The notes: generated from the sequence alone by a model not told the origin. Numbered from the stretch's first letter, positions 24,984 through 35,090 are shown. The stretch is 64,000 bases of DNA from Actinomycetota bacterium (GCA_020161015.1 JAIUOT010000024.1:1-64000); one strand, 5' to 3'. Made by a program: numbers and translations.

Positions 24984-25169
24984 ATGACCTCGTCGCCGCG
25001 CCATCCCGAGCCGGAGCGTTCCTTCGGCAGGGACGGCAGTTCCGGCCTCGTGGACGCCACTCGCGCCCTGCGCGCCCGTGATGTCAGCCGCCCAGGGGAC
25101 GCCGACCTCGCCGCTGGGGAGAAGGCTGCGGACGCCGCCCTGGCGCGACTGGACCGCTCGCGGCGCTGA
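24984..25169 (+). CDS. Small hypothetical protein, 61 aa
   Basis: A 61-codon frame begins at ATG 24984, 6 nt after TACGCT (24972-24977), a typical leaderless actinobacterial start. The product (MTSSPRHPEPERSFGRDG...) is hydrophilic and ends with an Ala/Asp-rich helix (DADLAAGEKAADAALARL). It resembles short disordered actinobacterial proteins of unknown role. It is divergent from the glycosylase and ~100 bp upstream of pepN. Confidence 0.55.
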   Translation: MTSSPRHPEPERSFGRDGSSGLVDATRALRARDVSRPGDADLAAGEKAADAALARLDRSRR

Positions 25170-25266
25170 ACCGACGCCTCCGGGGGTATGTTGAGGGCCG
25201 CACACGGGCCTAGTAGCCTCGCCTGACCGGGCGGGCACGCCCATCTACCGAAGCCAGTGAGGTCTG

Positions 25267-27855
25267 ATGTACCCGGCAAACATCACGCGCGACGAAGCGG
25301 CACAGCGCTCGGCCATGATCGCCACCCACAGCTACCAGGTCACCGTCGACCTGTCCGGACGCGTCCCCGACGCGGAGCCCTACGACGCGGAGGAGACCTT
25401 CGTCTCCACCTCGACCGTGCGGTTCACCAGCCGCGGCGGGCGCACCTGGATCAACCTGATCGCCGAGCGGGTGCTCGCCGCCACGCTGGACGGGCGTCCG
25501 CTGGCCTCAGAGCTCGCCGACCACCGGCTGGAGTTCGACGCCGCCGCCGGCGAGCACGAGCTCACCGTCTCCGCCCTGTGCCGCTACAGCCGCACCGGCG
25601 AGGGCCTGCACCGCTTCGTCGACCCGGTCGACGGGCTCGTCTACTGCTACACGCAGCTGGAGACCGCCGACGCCCGGCGCATGTACGCCTGCTTCGAGCA
25701 GCCCGACCTGAAGGCGACCTTCGCCCTCACCGTGATCGCCCCGGCCGACTGGACGGTGCTGTCCAACTCGCCCGAGGTGGAGCCCACGCCCGCCGGCGAG
25801 GGCCTGGGCCGCTGGGAGTTCGCCCCCACGCCGCAGATCTCCACCTACATCACCGCCCTCATCGCGGGGCACTTCCACACCGTGCGCGACAGCGTGCAGG
25901 GCCGGGACGCGGTCATCCCGCTGTCGCTGTCGTGCCGGCGCTCGCTCGCCGAACACCTGGACGCCGACCGCCTCCTGGCGACCACCAAGGCCGGCTTCGC
26001 CGTGTTCGAGGAGCACTTCGGCATGGCCTACCCCTTCGCCGACTACGCGCAGGTGTTCGTGCCGGAGTTCAACGCCGGCGCGATGGAGAACGCCGGCTGC
26101 GTGACCATCCGCGACGAGTACCTGTACCGCTCCCGGGTCACCAACGCCGACTACGAGACCCGCGACAACACGATCCTCCACGAGCTCGCCCACATGTGGT
26201 TCGGCGACCTCGTGACCATGACGTGGTGGGACGACCTGTGGCTGAACGAGTCGTTCGCCGAATGGGCGTCCCACTTCTGCCAGGCCGAGATCCGCGCGTC
26301 CGGCGTGGAGGGCGCCGACCCGTGGGCCACGTTCACCAACAGCCGCAAGACCTGGGCCTACCGCCAGGACCAGCTGCCCTCGACCCACCCGGTGGCCGCC
26401 GACATGGTCGACCTCGCCGCGGTCGAGCTGAACTTCGACGGGATCACCTACGCCAAGGGCGCCTCCGTGCTGCGCCAGCTGGTGGCCTTCGTCGGCCAGG
26501 ACGCGTTCCTCACCGGCGTCCGCGCCTACTTCGCGCGCCACGCCTGGGGCAACACCCGCCTGACCGACCTGCTCGCCGCCCTCACCGAGGCGTCGGGGCG
26601 CGACCTGTCGCACTTCGCCACCGAGTGGCTCCAGGCCGCCGGCGTGAACACCCTCCAGGCCGAGCTCGAGACCGACGAGGCCGGGCTGCTCACCCGCGTC
26701 GCGATCCGGCAGTCCGCGACGAACGAGTGGCCGACCCTGCGGCACCACCGCCTCGCGATCGGCTTCTACGACGAGCAGGACGGCCGGCTGGTGCGCGTCC
26801 ACCGGGCCGAGGTCGACATCGCCGGCGAGCTGACCGAGCTCCCCGAGCTGGTCGGGCTGCGGCGCACCCCGCTCGTGCTGCTGAACGACGACGACCTCAC
26901 CTACGCCAAGATCCGGCTGGACGCGACGTCGCTGGCGACCGTCGTGGAGGGTATCGGCCGGCTCGACAGCTCGCTCGCCCGGGCGCTGTGCTGGGGCGCC
27001 AGCTGGGACATGTGCCGCGACGCCGAGCTGCCGGCGTCCGACTACGTGACGCTGGTGCTGTCCGGCGTCGGCGCGGAGACCGACCTCACCGCCGTGGAGA
27101 CCGTGCTGGCCCAGGCACAGACCGCGATCGACTACTACGCGCCCCGCGCGCAGCGCGTGGAACTGAACGACCGGTTCGTCACCGGCGTCGCCCGTCTCCT
27201 GAAGGACGCCGCCCCCGGCTCCGACCACCAGCTCGCCTTCGCCCAGGCCCTGGCCATGGCGGCGCGCTCGGAGGCGGTCGTCCAGCTGCTGCAGGCGTGG
27301 CTGGCCGGTGAGGAGGCCCCCGCCGGGCTCGCCATCGACACCGACCTGCGCTGGCTCATCGTCACCAACCTCGCCCGGCTCGGCGCGATCGGGGAGGCCG
27401 GGATCGACGCGGAGCTGGTCCGCGACGCGACCGCCCGCGGTGCGGAGCGCGCCGCCGGTGCCCGCGCGGCCCTCCCGGACCCCGCGGCGAAGGCCGAGGC
27501 GTGGCGGCTGGCCACCGCAGACGACTCCGTGCCGAACGAGACCCACTTCCAGGTGTGCGTGAACTTCTGGCAGTTCGAGCAGGAGGACGTGCTGCGCGGG
27601 TTCATCCAGCCCTACCTCGACGTGGCGAAGGCGATCTCCGACGGCACCGACGGCTGGGCCGACCGCAGTTCGACGATCAAGCAGCACGTGCTGGGGCGGA
27701 TGTTCCCCCGCCCGCTGATGGACCGGGCGACGCTCCAGCTGTTCAGCCTGTGGGTGCAAGGGACGCCGCTGTCGACCTACGTGCTGCGCCAGGTGAACGA
27801 GCGCCGCGACGACGCCGAGCGTGCGCTGCGCTGCCAGGAGGCCGCCGGCGCCTGA
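25267..27855 (+). CDS. pepN: Aminopeptidase N (M1 zinc metallopeptidase)
   Basis: The 862-aa cytosolic enzyme removes N-terminal residues from peptides. It shows the exopeptidase motif GAMEN (residues 271-275) and the zinc site HELAHMWFGD (from His305) with the third ligand Glu in LWLNESFAEW. The ERAP1-like C-terminal helical domain is present, so the length is full for actinobacterial PepN (~850 aa). ATG 25267 follows a GAGG. Single gene; a small convergent gene ends 8 bp beyond it. Confidence 0.96.
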   Translation: MYPANITRDEAAQRSAMIATHSYQVTVDLSGRVPDAEPYDAEETFVSTSTVRFTSRGGRTWINLIAERVLAATLDGRPLASELADHRLEFDAAAGEHELTVSALCRYSRTGEGLHRFVDPVDGLVYCYTQLETADARRMYACFEQPDLKATFALTVIAPADWTVLSNSPEVEPTPAGEGLGRWEFAPTPQISTYITALIAGHFHTVRDSVQGRDAVIPLSLSCRRSLAEHLDADRLLATTKAGFAVFEEHFGMAYPFADYAQVFVPEFNAGAMENAGCVTIRDEYLYRSRVTNADYETRDNTILHELAHMWFGDLVTMTWWDDLWLNESFAEWASHFCQAEIRASGVEGADPWATFTNSRKTWAYRQDQLPSTHPVAADMVDLAAVELNFDGITYAKGASVLRQLVAFVGQDAFLTGVRAYFARHAWGNTRLTDLLAALTEASGRDLSHFATEWLQAAGVNTLQAELETDEAGLLTRVAIRQSATNEWPTLRHHRLAIGFYDEQDGRLVRVHRAEVDIAGELTELPELVGLRRTPLVLLNDDDLTYAKIRLDATSLATVVEGIGRLDSSLARALCWGASWDMCRDAELPASDYVTLVLSGVGAETDLTAVETVLAQAQTAIDYYAPRAQRVELNDRFVTGVARLLKDAAPGSDHQLAFAQALAMAARSEAVVQLLQAWLAGEEAPAGLAIDTDLRWLIVTNLARLGAIGEAGIDAELVRDATARGAERAAGARAALPDPAAKAEAWRLATADDSVPNETHFQVCVNFWQFEQEDVLRGFIQPYLDVAKAISDGTDGWADRSSTIKQHVLGRMFPRPLMDRATLQLFSLWVQGTPLSTYVLRQVNERRDDAERALRCQEAAGA

Positions 27856-27862
27856 GGATGCG

Positions 27863-28030
27863 CTACTCGGACTTGCCGTGCCAGGCCGGGCCCATGACGA
27901 GGGCCACGACCACCGCGGTGATCGCGAGCGGGACGAACAGGGTGACCGTCAGGAGCTCGACGAGCGTGGGTTCCGGCACGGCCGGCCAACTGGGCAGGGT
28001 CTCCAGCGGGAGGAACGCGGCAGGCAGCAT
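27863..28030 (-). CDS. Small single-span membrane protein, 55 aa
   Basis: The frame from ATG 28030 ([15 protein letters not shown]) encodes a short periplasmic-like segment, one membrane helix ([24 protein letters not shown]) and a short tail [16 protein letters not shown] word sits 7 nt upstream of the ATG, indicating leaderless transcription. Longer frames reaching 28246 read as non-coding. Function unknown. Confidence 0.6.
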   Translation of the reverse strand: MLPAAFLPLETLPSWPAVPEPTLVELLTVTLFVPLAITAVVVALVMGPAWHGKSE

Positions 28031-28187
28031 GCCGCCCACCGTACCCAGTGACCACCCGCCCGGGGAACTGGGTAGTTCGCGCCCGCGCGTCCGGCCCGCC
28101 GTGCCGGCCCTGTGCCGCACCCGGGAGGCGCCGGCCAACCCCGCAGCCGCACCGTGGGCCGGTCGTCCCTCAGCCCCGCCCATCCCG

Positions 28188-28242
28188 TAGTCTGGCGACT
28201 CGAAGAGCGGGCCGCGCGGAGCCGACGGCCCCGGTTTTCGAG
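28188..28242 (+). promoter_or_regulatory. pyr operon promoter and 5' leader stem-loop
   Basis: TAGTCT (28188-28193) is a plausible -10. The leader then holds nested inverted repeats: outer CTCGAA (28199-28204) with TTCGAG (28237-28242) and inner GGGCCG (28209-28214) with CGGCCC (28226-28231). The structure ends just before the pyrR ribosome binding site (GAGGAG). PyrR proteins bind such leader hairpins in response to UMP, so translational autoregulation is plausible but not shown. Confidence 0.45.
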
Positions 28243-28260
28243 ACACCGAGGAGTGCGTGC

Positions 28261-28833
28261 GTGGCCGACCCTGTACCCGACAGCCCGACCCCCGACTCCC
28301 CCCGTGTGATCGCAGAGGAGGCCGAGGTCACCCGGTCGCTGCGGCGGATCGCCCACGAGATCCTCGAGGCCAACCGCGGGTCGGACGACCTCGTGCTGCT
28401 GGGCATCCCGACCCGCGGGGTGTTCCTGGCCCGGCGGCTCGCCGCCCTGCTGGCCGAGATCGAGGGACGCCCCGTTCGCGTCGGCGAGCTCGACATCACG
28501 ATGTACCGCGACGACCTGCGACGGAACCCGACCCGCAACCCCGCCCGCACGGCCATCCCCGGGCGGATCGACGACGCGGTGGTCGTGCTGGTGGACGACG
28601 TGCTGTACTCCGGACGCACGATCGGCGCGGCCATCGACGCGCTGCGCGACCTCGGACGCCCGCGCGCCGTCCGGCTGGCCGTCCTCGTCGACCGGGGACA
28701 CCGCGAACTGCCCGTTGCCGCCGACCACGTCGGCCGCACGATCCAGACCGCCCGCGACGAGAGGGTGCAGGTGCTGCTCGGCGAACTCGACGGCCTCGAC
28801 GCCGTGACCATCTCCCGGGGAGGCGACCGGTGA
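28261..28833 (+). CDS. pyrR: PyrR, bifunctional pyr operon regulator / uracil phosphoribosyltransferase
   Basis: GTG 28261 lies 9 bp after GAGGAG and gives a 190-aa protein of normal length. The PRPP-binding motif is [29 protein letters not shown] and DITMYRDDL are also typical. PyrR binds pyr mRNA when UMP is high and has weak uracil phosphoribosyltransferase activity. First gene of pyrR-pyrB-pyrC; its stop overlaps the pyrB start (GTGA). Confidence 0.95.
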   Translation: MADPVPDSPTPDSPRVIAEEAEVTRSLRRIAHEILEANRGSDDLVLLGIPTRGVFLARRLAALLAEIEGRPVRVGELDITMYRDDLRRNPTRNPARTAIPGRIDDAVVVLVDDVLYSGRTIGAAIDALRDLGRPRAVRLAVLVDRGHRELPVAADHVGRTIQTARDERVQVLLGELDGLDAVTISRGGDR

Positions 28834-29786
28834 GGCACCTGCTCAGTGCGGCCGACCTCGACCTCGCCACCGCGACCGCCGTCCTCGACCTCGCCGAGGA
28901 GATGCAGCAGGTGCAGTCGCGTCCAGTGAAGAAGCTGCCGGCCCTGCGCGGCCGCACGATCGTGAACATCTTCTTCGAGGACTCCACGCGCACCCGGACC
29001 TCGTTCGAGATCGCCGGCAAGTGGCTGTCGGCCGACACCATCAACGTGTCGGCGAAGGGCTCGTCGGTGAGCAAGGGCGAGTCGCTGCGCGACACGATGA
29101 TGACCCTCGACGCGATGGGCGTGGACGCCTTCGTCATCCGCCACTCCTCCTCCGGCGCGGCCGCCCAGGTGGCCGGCTGGGTGAAGGCCCAGGTGGTCAA
29201 CGCCGGGGACGGCCAGCACGAGCACCCGACGCAGGCGCTGCTGGACGCGTACGCCATGCGGCAGCACTTCCGCACCCTCGGCGCCGCGCCCGCGCCGGGC
29301 GCGACCGAGTTCGCCGGCAAGCGCATCGCGATCGTCGGCGACCTGCTGCACTCGCGGGTCGTGCGCAGCAACGTGCTGCTCCAGCGCACGCTCGGCGGCG
29401 AGGTAGTGCTGGTGGCGCCGCCGACCCTGCTGCCCACCGGGGTGGAGAACTGGGGCTGCGAGGTGACCGGCGACCTGGACGCCGTCCTCGGCACCTGCGA
29501 CGTGGTGATGATGCTCCGCGTGCAGCGCGAGCGGATGGCCGGCGGCTACTTCCCCACCGAGCGCGAGTACAGCGAGCGGTTCGGGCTCACCGAGGAACGC
29601 CTCGCCGCGCTCAAGCCGGGCGCGGCCATCTGCCATCCCGGCCCCATGAACCGCGGGGTCGAGATCTCCAGCGCCGCCGCGGACGCGGCGAACTCGCTGG
29701 TGCTCGACCAGGTGGCGGCCGGCGTGGCCGTCCGGATGAGCGTGCTGTACCACCTGCTGGGTTCGGACGAAGGAGCAGTGCATTGA
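28830..29786 (+). CDS. pyrB: Aspartate carbamoyltransferase catalytic subunit
   Basis: The 318-aa enzyme joins carbamoyl phosphate and aspartate, the committed step of pyrimidine synthesis. The carbamoyl-phosphate loop [13 protein letters not shown], the [10 protein letters not shown] segment and the aspartate-loop RVQRERM are present. GTG 28830 overlaps the pyrR stop by 4 bp. Length is typical. No pyrI gene is present, as usual in Gram-positives. Confidence 0.96.
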   Translation: MRHLLSAADLDLATATAVLDLAEEMQQVQSRPVKKLPALRGRTIVNIFFEDSTRTRTSFEIAGKWLSADTINVSAKGSSVSKGESLRDTMMTLDAMGVDAFVIRHSSSGAAAQVAGWVKAQVVNAGDGQHEHPTQALLDAYAMRQHFRTLGAAPAPGATEFAGKRIAIVGDLLHSRVVRSNVLLQRTLGGEVVLVAPPTLLPTGVENWGCEVTGDLDAVLGTCDVVMMLRVQRERMAGGYFPTEREYSERFGLTEERLAALKPGAAICHPGPMNRGVEISSAAADAANSLVLDQVAAGVAVRMSVLYHLLGSDEGAVH

Positions 29787-31066
29787 CCACGACGAGCGGG
29801 CCCCTGCTGATCACCGGCGCGACGCTGGCCGACGGCACGAGGACCGACCTGTACCTCGCCGAGGGCCGGCTCGCCGATCCCGCCTCGGCCCCGGCCGGCG
29901 TGGAGCGCCTGGACGCGGAGGGGCTGCTCGCGCTGCCCGGGCTGGTCGACCCGCACACCCACCTGCGCCAGCCCGGTCGTGAGGACGCGGAGACCGTCGC
30001 CTCCGGCACGGCCGCGGCGGCGCGCGGCGGCTTCACCTGCGTCCACGCCATGGCCAACACCACCCCGGTCACCGACACCGCGGAGGCCGCCGAGTACGTG
30101 GCTGCCCTCGGCGAGCGCGAGGGCCACTGCGAGGTGCGGGTCGTCGGCGCGGTCACCAAGGGACTCGACGGCGAGGAACTGGCCGAACTCGGCATGATGG
30201 CCGACTCCGCGGCCGGCGTCCGGCTGTTCTCCGACGACGGCCGCTGCGTCGGCGACAGCCTGCTGATGCGCCGGGCGCTCACCTACGTGAAGGCCTTCGA
30301 TGGCGTGATCGCCCAGCACTCCCAGGATGTGTCGCTGGCCGGCCCGGGCGCGTGCTGCCACGAGTCGGAGTGGTCCGGACGCCTCGGGCTGCCCGGCTGG
30401 CCGTCCCAGGCGGAGAGCATCATCATCGCCCGCGACGTGCAGCTGGCCGAGCTCACCGGTTCCCGCATCCACGTGTGCCACGTCTCGACCGCGGAGGGCG
30501 TCGACGTCATCCGCTGGGCGAAGGCCCGCGGGATCCGGGTGACCGCAGAGGTGACCCCGCATCACCTGCTGCTGGACACCCCGCTGGTCGCCGGCTACGA
30601 CACCACCTTCAAGGTGAACCCGCCGCTGCGCACGTCCGAACACCTGGAGGCGGTGCGCGAGGCGCTCGCCGACGGCACGATCGACATGGTGGGCACCGAC
30701 CACGCCCCGCACGCCCGGCAGGACAAGGACCACCCCTTCGACGTGGCGCTTCCCGGCATGCTCGGCCTCGAGCAGGCGCTCGCCGTGGTCATGGAGGTCA
30801 TGGTCGGCACCGGCCGGATGGACTGGCCGACGCTCGTGGAGCGCATGTCCGCCGCGCCCGCCCGCCTCGGGCAGGTGCCGGGGCAGGGACGGCCGCTGGC
30901 CGCCGGCGAGCCGGCCAACCTCGTGCTGGTCGATCCCGCGGCCCGCGCCACCGTGGACGCCTCCGCCTCGCGCTCGCGCTCGCGGAACAACCCCTACGAC
31001 GGCCGCGACCTGCCCGACCCGGTGGTCGCGACGTTCTGGAAGGGCCGCCGCACCTACGCCCGCTGA
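29783..31066 (+). CDS. pyrC: Dihydroorotase
   Basis: The 427-aa amidohydrolase closes carbamoyl aspartate to dihydroorotate. The metal-binding motif [13 protein letters not shown], the ANTTPVTD segment, the histidines in IAQHSQD and VCHVST, and the catalytic Asp in GTDHAPH are present (type I class). The likely start is TTG 29783, which overlaps the pyrB stop and has AAGGAG 7 bp upstream. A terminator follows 6 bp after the stop, so the operon ends here; carAB, pyrD, pyrF are not in this window. Confidence 0.95.
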   Translation: MTTTSGPLLITGATLADGTRTDLYLAEGRLADPASAPAGVERLDAEGLLALPGLVDPHTHLRQPGREDAETVASGTAAAARGGFTCVHAMANTTPVTDTAEAAEYVAALGEREGHCEVRVVGAVTKGLDGEELAELGMMADSAAGVRLFSDDGRCVGDSLLMRRALTYVKAFDGVIAQHSQDVSLAGPGACCHESEWSGRLGLPGWPSQAESIIIARDVQLAELTGSRIHVCHVSTAEGVDVIRWAKARGIRVTAEVTPHHLLLDTPLVAGYDTTFKVNPPLRTSEHLEAVREALADGTIDMVGTDHAPHARQDKDHPFDVALPGMLGLEQALAVVMEVMVGTGRMDWPTLVERMSAAPARLGQVPGQGRPLAAGEPANLVLVDPAARATVDASASRSRSRNNPYDGRDLPDPVVATFWKGRRTYAR

Positions 31067-31072
31067 CCCGGG

Positions 31073-31092
31073 ACGGGCCCTGTCCGGCCCGT
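31073..31092 (+). terminator. Terminator of the pyr operon
   Basis: ACGGGCC (31073-31079) and GGCCCGT (31086-31092) form a 7-bp GC-rich stem with a 6-nt loop directly behind the pyrC stop codon. No U-tract follows. Confidence 0.65.
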
Positions 31093-31134
31093 GTCGCGGC
31101 GCTGCCCCTGCCGTCCTCGGCGGTCCGGGGATGG

Positions 31135-31146
31135 TGAATCGATTCA
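31135..31146. promoter_or_regulatory. Palindromic LacI-type operator
   Basis: TGAATCGATTCA is a perfect 12-bp palindrome with a central CG, the form of LacI/GalR-family operators. It lies 79 bp upstream of the LacI-family gene at 31225, so autoregulation is likely. Confidence 0.7.
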
Positions 31147-31224
31147 TCGTGTTTGCCGAATCGGCAGCACGCTCCCACGGCGGGTGGCTATGCTCACCAC
31201 GACCGCCGGGGAAGGGGACCGATC

Positions 31225-32217
31225 GTGACGCAGCGGGCGAGCGTGAAGGACGTGGCGCTCTTGGCAGGGGTCTCGGTCGGCACGGTGTCGAATGTCCTCA
31301 ACCGTCCCGAATCGGTCACGGAGAAGACCCGGACGAAGGTCGAGCAGGCGATGGCCGAGCTCAACTTCCACCGCAACGCCTCGGCCCGGCAGCTCCGCGC
31401 CGGCGTCTCGCGCACGGTCGGCGTGATCGTGATGGACGTCAGCAACCCGTTCTACACCGAGCTCGCCCGCGGCATCGAGGACCGGCTCGCGGCCGACGAC
31501 CACACCCTGATCCTGTCCTCGTCCGACGACGACCCCCGTCGTGAGCAGCGGTTCCTGCGGCTCTTCGCCGAGCAGGGCGTCCGCGGCGTCCTGGTGACGC
31601 CGATGGCCAGCACGGCCGAGCGCCTCGGCGACCTGCGCCGGCTCGGCATCCCGTCCGTGCTGATGGACTCCACCGACCCGGCCCACGCCAGCGTGGGCGT
31701 CGACCACGTGTCCGGGGGGCGCCAGGCCGTGGCTCACCTGCTCGACCGCGGGCACCGGCGCATCCTGTTCCTTGCGGGCACGACCGAACTCCAGCAGACC
31801 CGGCACCGCCTGCGCGGCGCGGTCGAGGCGGTCACGGCCGCCGGCCTCGAGCCGGGCGAGGTGCTGAAGGTCGTCAACCTCGCCGTGCTCACTTCCAACG
31901 ACGCCCAGCAGGCGCTGGTCGAGGCACTCGACTCCGGCGAGCCCGCCCCCACCGCGGTGTTCGCCATGAACGACGTGGTGGCCCTCGGGGTGATGCGCGA
32001 GCTGCGGCGCCGCGGCCTGTCGATCCCCCACGACATGGCCGTGGTGGGTTACGACGACCTCTACTTCGCCGCGGAGCTCATGACGCCGCTGAGTTCGGTG
32101 CGCCAGCCGATGCGCCAGCTCGGCTGGGCGGCGGCCGACCTGCTGCTCACCGGGCAGGCGCACCCGCTGTTCGAGCCGGAGCTCATCGTCCGCGCGTCGT
32201 CGGACGGGAACCTCTGA
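31225..32217 (+). CDS. LacI/GalR-family transcriptional regulator
   Basis: GTG 31225 (preceded by GAAGGGGA) gives 330 aa. The N-terminal helix-turn-helix and hinge helix read SVKDVALLAGVSVGTVSNVL and RNASARQLRAG. The periplasmic-binding-protein-like sensor follows (VGVIVMDVSNPFYTELARG, VGVDHVSGG, VVGYDD), which should bind a sugar. A palindromic operator lies in front. No sugar gene is adjacent, so its targets are likely elsewhere. Confidence 0.92.
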   Translation: MTQRASVKDVALLAGVSVGTVSNVLNRPESVTEKTRTKVEQAMAELNFHRNASARQLRAGVSRTVGVIVMDVSNPFYTELARGIEDRLAADDHTLILSSSDDDPRREQRFLRLFAEQGVRGVLVTPMASTAERLGDLRRLGIPSVLMDSTDPAHASVGVDHVSGGRQAVAHLLDRGHRRILFLAGTTELQQTRHRLRGAVEAVTAAGLEPGEVLKVVNLAVLTSNDAQQALVEALDSGEPAPTAVFAMNDVVALGVMRELRRRGLSIPHDMAVVGYDDLYFAAELMTPLSSVRQPMRQLGWAAADLLLTGQAHPLFEPELIVRASSDGNL

Positions 32218-32223
32218 CGCTCC

Positions 32224-33084
32224 TCAGGCCGGGTTCGCGGGCCAGCGCTCCGCCGCGGCCAGCATGTTCTGCGGCAGCGGGACCGGGCGTCCGGACGCAT
32301 CGCCGCTGACCAGCACCGTCCGGGTACGCACGAGGACGGCGCCGTCGCGCGGGTCCTCCACCTGAGCCACGATCGTCACCGACGTGCGCCCGACCCGGGC
32401 GATCGCCGACCGCACGCGGTAGGGGTCGCCGCGGTGGGCGATCTGGCCGAGGTAGTCCACGTCCTGGCGGGCGACCATCCACAGCAGCCCCTGCTCCGCG
32501 GCGACCTGCATGCGGGACGTGCCGTCCTCGTCCGGGTTCATCCGGATCCGGGCCTCCGCGACGAAGTCGAACACCCGCACGTTGTTCACGTGGCCGTACG
32601 GGTCGAGGTCGGACCAGCGGACCACGAACTCCGAGGTGTGCGCCCGGTCGCCGACCGTCCAGCGCCCGAGCGAGGGCCACGGTGCCAGCGCCGTCGACTG
32701 GTCGAGGAACCACAGCCGTTCCGGGCCGGTCATCCGGCGCGGGCGGCCGGCTTCGTAGTCGTACAGGCACATCAGCGAGCGGGCGCGCGCCAGCTCACGC
32801 CCGTCCTGGCGCACGGAGTAGGCCAGCGAGAACTGCGCCGCCCCCACCGGGCCCACCGTGAGCACGACCTCCACCGGGTCGAGCCCGAACATCACCGGGC
32901 CGAGGTACTCGACCTGGTGCGACACCACCATCGTGGACGTGCCCAGCAGGTGCGCGTTGGGCCCGGAGAGCAGCCACTCGACACGCGCCTCCTGCAGGTA
33001 GTCCGCCACCACGGCGTTGTTGACGTGGCCCTGGGCGTCGAGGTCGACCCAGCGGAGCGGCACCCGGCTGACGAACCCGCTCAC
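32224..33084 (-). CDS. Acyl-CoA thioesterase with two hotdog domains
   Basis: The 286-aa protein contains two 4HBT-type hotdog domains, each opening with the active-site pattern: RWVDLDAQGHVNN (residues ~11-23) and RWSDLDPYGHVNN (~150-162). Such enzymes hydrolyse acyl-CoA. Its start overlaps the stop of the acyl-CoA ligase gene by 4 bp, so ligase and thioesterase are made together, perhaps for fatty acid turnover or regulation of acyl-CoA levels. Confidence 0.88.
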   Translation of the reverse strand: MSGFVSRVPLRWVDLDAQGHVNNAVVADYLQEARVEWLLSGPNAHLLGTSTMVVSHQVEYLGPVMFGLDPVEVVLTVGPVGAAQFSLAYSVRQDGRELARARSLMCLYDYEAGRPRRMTGPERLWFLDQSTALAPWPSLGRWTVGDRAHTSEFVVRWSDLDPYGHVNNVRVFDFVAEARIRMNPDEDGTSRMQVAAEQGLLWMVARQDVDYLGQIAHRGDPYRVRSAIARVGRTSVTIVAQVEDPRDGAVLVRTRTVLVSGDASGRPVPLPQNMLAAAERWPANPA

Positions 33085-34925
33085 TCCACGGCGTCCGGCT
33101 CCGCGTCGTAGAGCGACTCGACGATGTCGGCGTAGCGGTCGGTGACCACCTTGCGCCGGATCTTCATGTTCGGGGTGACCCCGCCGTCGTCGACGCTCAG
33201 TTCGCTGGGCAGGATCGCGAACCGCTTCACGGTCTCCCAGCGCTCCAGCTTGGCGTTCGCTGCGTTCATGAACCGCTCCATGGTCTTGCGCAGCTCGGGG
33301 CTCTGGGTGACCTCCGCGTAGTCACGGTCGGCCATGTTGTGCCGCGCGGCCCACTTGGCCAGGTTGTCGCGGTCCATCGTGAGCAGGGCGGAGATGTACT
33401 TGCGCCCGTCCCCGACCGCGACCACCTGCGAAACGTACGGGATGCTCGCGGCGATCACGCTCTCGACCTTCGCCGGGGCGACGTACTTGCCGCCGGAGGT
33501 CTTCATGAGGTCCTTCTTGCGATCGGTGATCGTGAGGAAGCCGTCCTCGTCCATGCGGCCGATGTCGCCGGTGTGGAACCAGCCGTCGACCAGCACCTCT
33601 GCGGTGCGCTCGGGGTCGTTGTGGTAGCCGCGCATCACCGCGGGCCCCCTGACCAGGATCTCGCCATCCGCGGCGATCTTCACCTCGGTGCCGGCCAGCG
33701 CGGGGCCGACCGTCCCGAACCGTGGCGGGAGGGGCAGGTTCACACATGTCACGGCACCGGTCTCGGTCAGCCCGTACCCCTCGACCACCACCAGGCCGGC
33801 GGAGTAGAACCACGCCTGCACCTGGGAGCTGAGCTTGGCCGAGCCGGAGACGAAGAACTCGATGTTGCCGCCCACGCGCTCCTTGAGCTTGCTGAACACG
33901 AGGCGATCGGCCACGGAGTAGGCCAGCCCCATCGCCGGCGGCAGCCGCCGGTCGGCCAGCCGGTACTCCCGGGACGCGCGCCCGACGGCGAACGCCCAGC
34001 GGGCGATGCGGCCCTTGAGGCCGCGGTGGGGGGAGGCGAGCATGACGGCCGCGCGCACCTTCTCAAAGATGCGCGGCGCGCCGCACATGAAGTTGGGGTG
34101 GACGGCGCCGAGGCCGCTGACGATGTGGTCGACGCGTCCGTCGACAGCGGTGCTGAAGCCGATCCCGAGCTGGATCGTCAGCAGGTCCTTGCCGAACACG
34201 TGGGACAGCGGCAGCCACAGGTACTGCAGCGCCGTGGGCGAGATGATCTCCATCCTGTCCAGCACCAGGGCCTGGTACACCCAGCACAGGTGGGTGAGCT
34301 CGACGCCCTTGGGCAGGCCGGTGGTGCCGGAGGTGTAGATGAGCGTGGCGAGGTCGTCGCTCCCGATGGCGTCGATCGCGCGGTCGACCACCCCCGGGTC
34401 GGACGCGAGCAGCGCGCGTCCCCGCTCGGCGAGCTGGGCGAAGGTGAGCACGCGCTCCCCGTCCCCCTCGCCGTCGAACAGGATGACGTGGCGGATCTGC
34501 TCCTCCGCCTCGCGGGAGGAGTCGAGCTTCGCCAGTTGCTCGAGGTTCTCCGCCACCAGGACGACGGAACCGGAGTCGACGACGATGTGCGCGAAGTCCT
34601 TGCCCTGGGTGTTGGGGTAGATGGTGGTCGTGGCACCGCCGGCGCAGTTGATGGCGTAGTCGGCGAGGATCCACTCGATCCGGGTGCTGGAGACGATCGA
34701 GACCCGCTCCTCCGGTGCCAGACCCAGGGCCAGCAGGCCGGCGGCCAGCTCGTCCACGCGGCGACGGGTCTCGGTCCAGTCGATCGAGACCCAGTTCTCG
34801 TGCTCGTCCGGGTAGCGGAAGGCCTCCTTGGCCGGCGTCCGGGCGACGCGCCACCGGAACAGGGCCCCCACGGAGGCCGGGCCGTTCGCCAGGAGTGCGT
34901 CGACGTCGATGGTGGCTTGTGCCAT
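33081..34925 (-). CDS. Long-chain fatty acid-CoA ligase (FadD15-like)
   Basis: The 614-aa AMP-forming enzyme activates fatty acids to acyl-CoA. The AMP-binding motif LIYTSGTTGLPKGVEL, the GYGLTETGAVTC segment, the GWFHTGDIGRMDEDGFLTI hinge region and the C-terminal Lys in NMKIRRKVV are visible. Length and order fit the mycobacterial FadD15 group. GAGGGG lies close before ATG 34925. It is divergent from the MarR gene, which could control it. Confidence 0.93.
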   Translation of the reverse strand: MAQATIDVDALLANGPASVGALFRWRVARTPAKEAFRYPDEHENWVSIDWTETRRRVDELAAGLLALGLAPEERVSIVSSTRIEWILADYAINCAGGATTTIYPNTQGKDFAHIVVDSGSVVLVAENLEQLAKLDSSREAEEQIRHVILFDGEGDGERVLTFAQLAERGRALLASDPGVVDRAIDAIGSDDLATLIYTSGTTGLPKGVELTHLCWVYQALVLDRMEIISPTALQYLWLPLSHVFGKDLLTIQLGIGFSTAVDGRVDHIVSGLGAVHPNFMCGAPRIFEKVRAAVMLASPHRGLKGRIARWAFAVGRASREYRLADRRLPPAMGLAYSVADRLVFSKLKERVGGNIEFFVSGSAKLSSQVQAWFYSAGLVVVEGYGLTETGAVTCVNLPLPPRFGTVGPALAGTEVKIAADGEILVRGPAVMRGYHNDPERTAEVLVDGWFHTGDIGRMDEDGFLTITDRKKDLMKTSGGKYVAPAKVESVIAASIPYVSQVVAVGDGRKYISALLTMDRDNLAKWAARHNMADRDYAEVTQSPELRKTMERFMNAANAKLERWETVKRFAILPSELSVDDGGVTPNMKIRRKVVTDRYADIVESLYDAEPDAVE

Positions 34926-35057
34926 GTCCCCTCACATTCCGCCGTTGGACTGTTCTCGGCAGTCTAGGGGCAGCCCCCCACCGCGGGCAGTCGGACGGGG
35001 CGTCGGGTGGCGTTTGTTCGTAGCGAAACGCTGGGGAGGACGCCCGCGGGACGTTTG

Positions 35058-35084
35058 TTGAACTCTAAACTGTTTTGGTACCAT
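35058..35084 (+). promoter_or_regulatory. Leaderless promoter of the MarR gene
   Basis: TTGAAC (35058-35063) and TACCAT (35079-35084) are a fair -35/-10 pair with a 15-bp spacer; the -10 ends 6 nt before GTG 35091. The AT-rich stretch between them is a possible MarR site controlling both directions. Confidence 0.5.
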
Positions 35085-35090
35085 CCCCCG

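Noticed and set aside
25507-27759. Long 750-codon minus-strand frame
   Set aside because: It is antisense to pepN; its Gly/Arg/Val/His-rich composition is that of a high-GC shadow frame.
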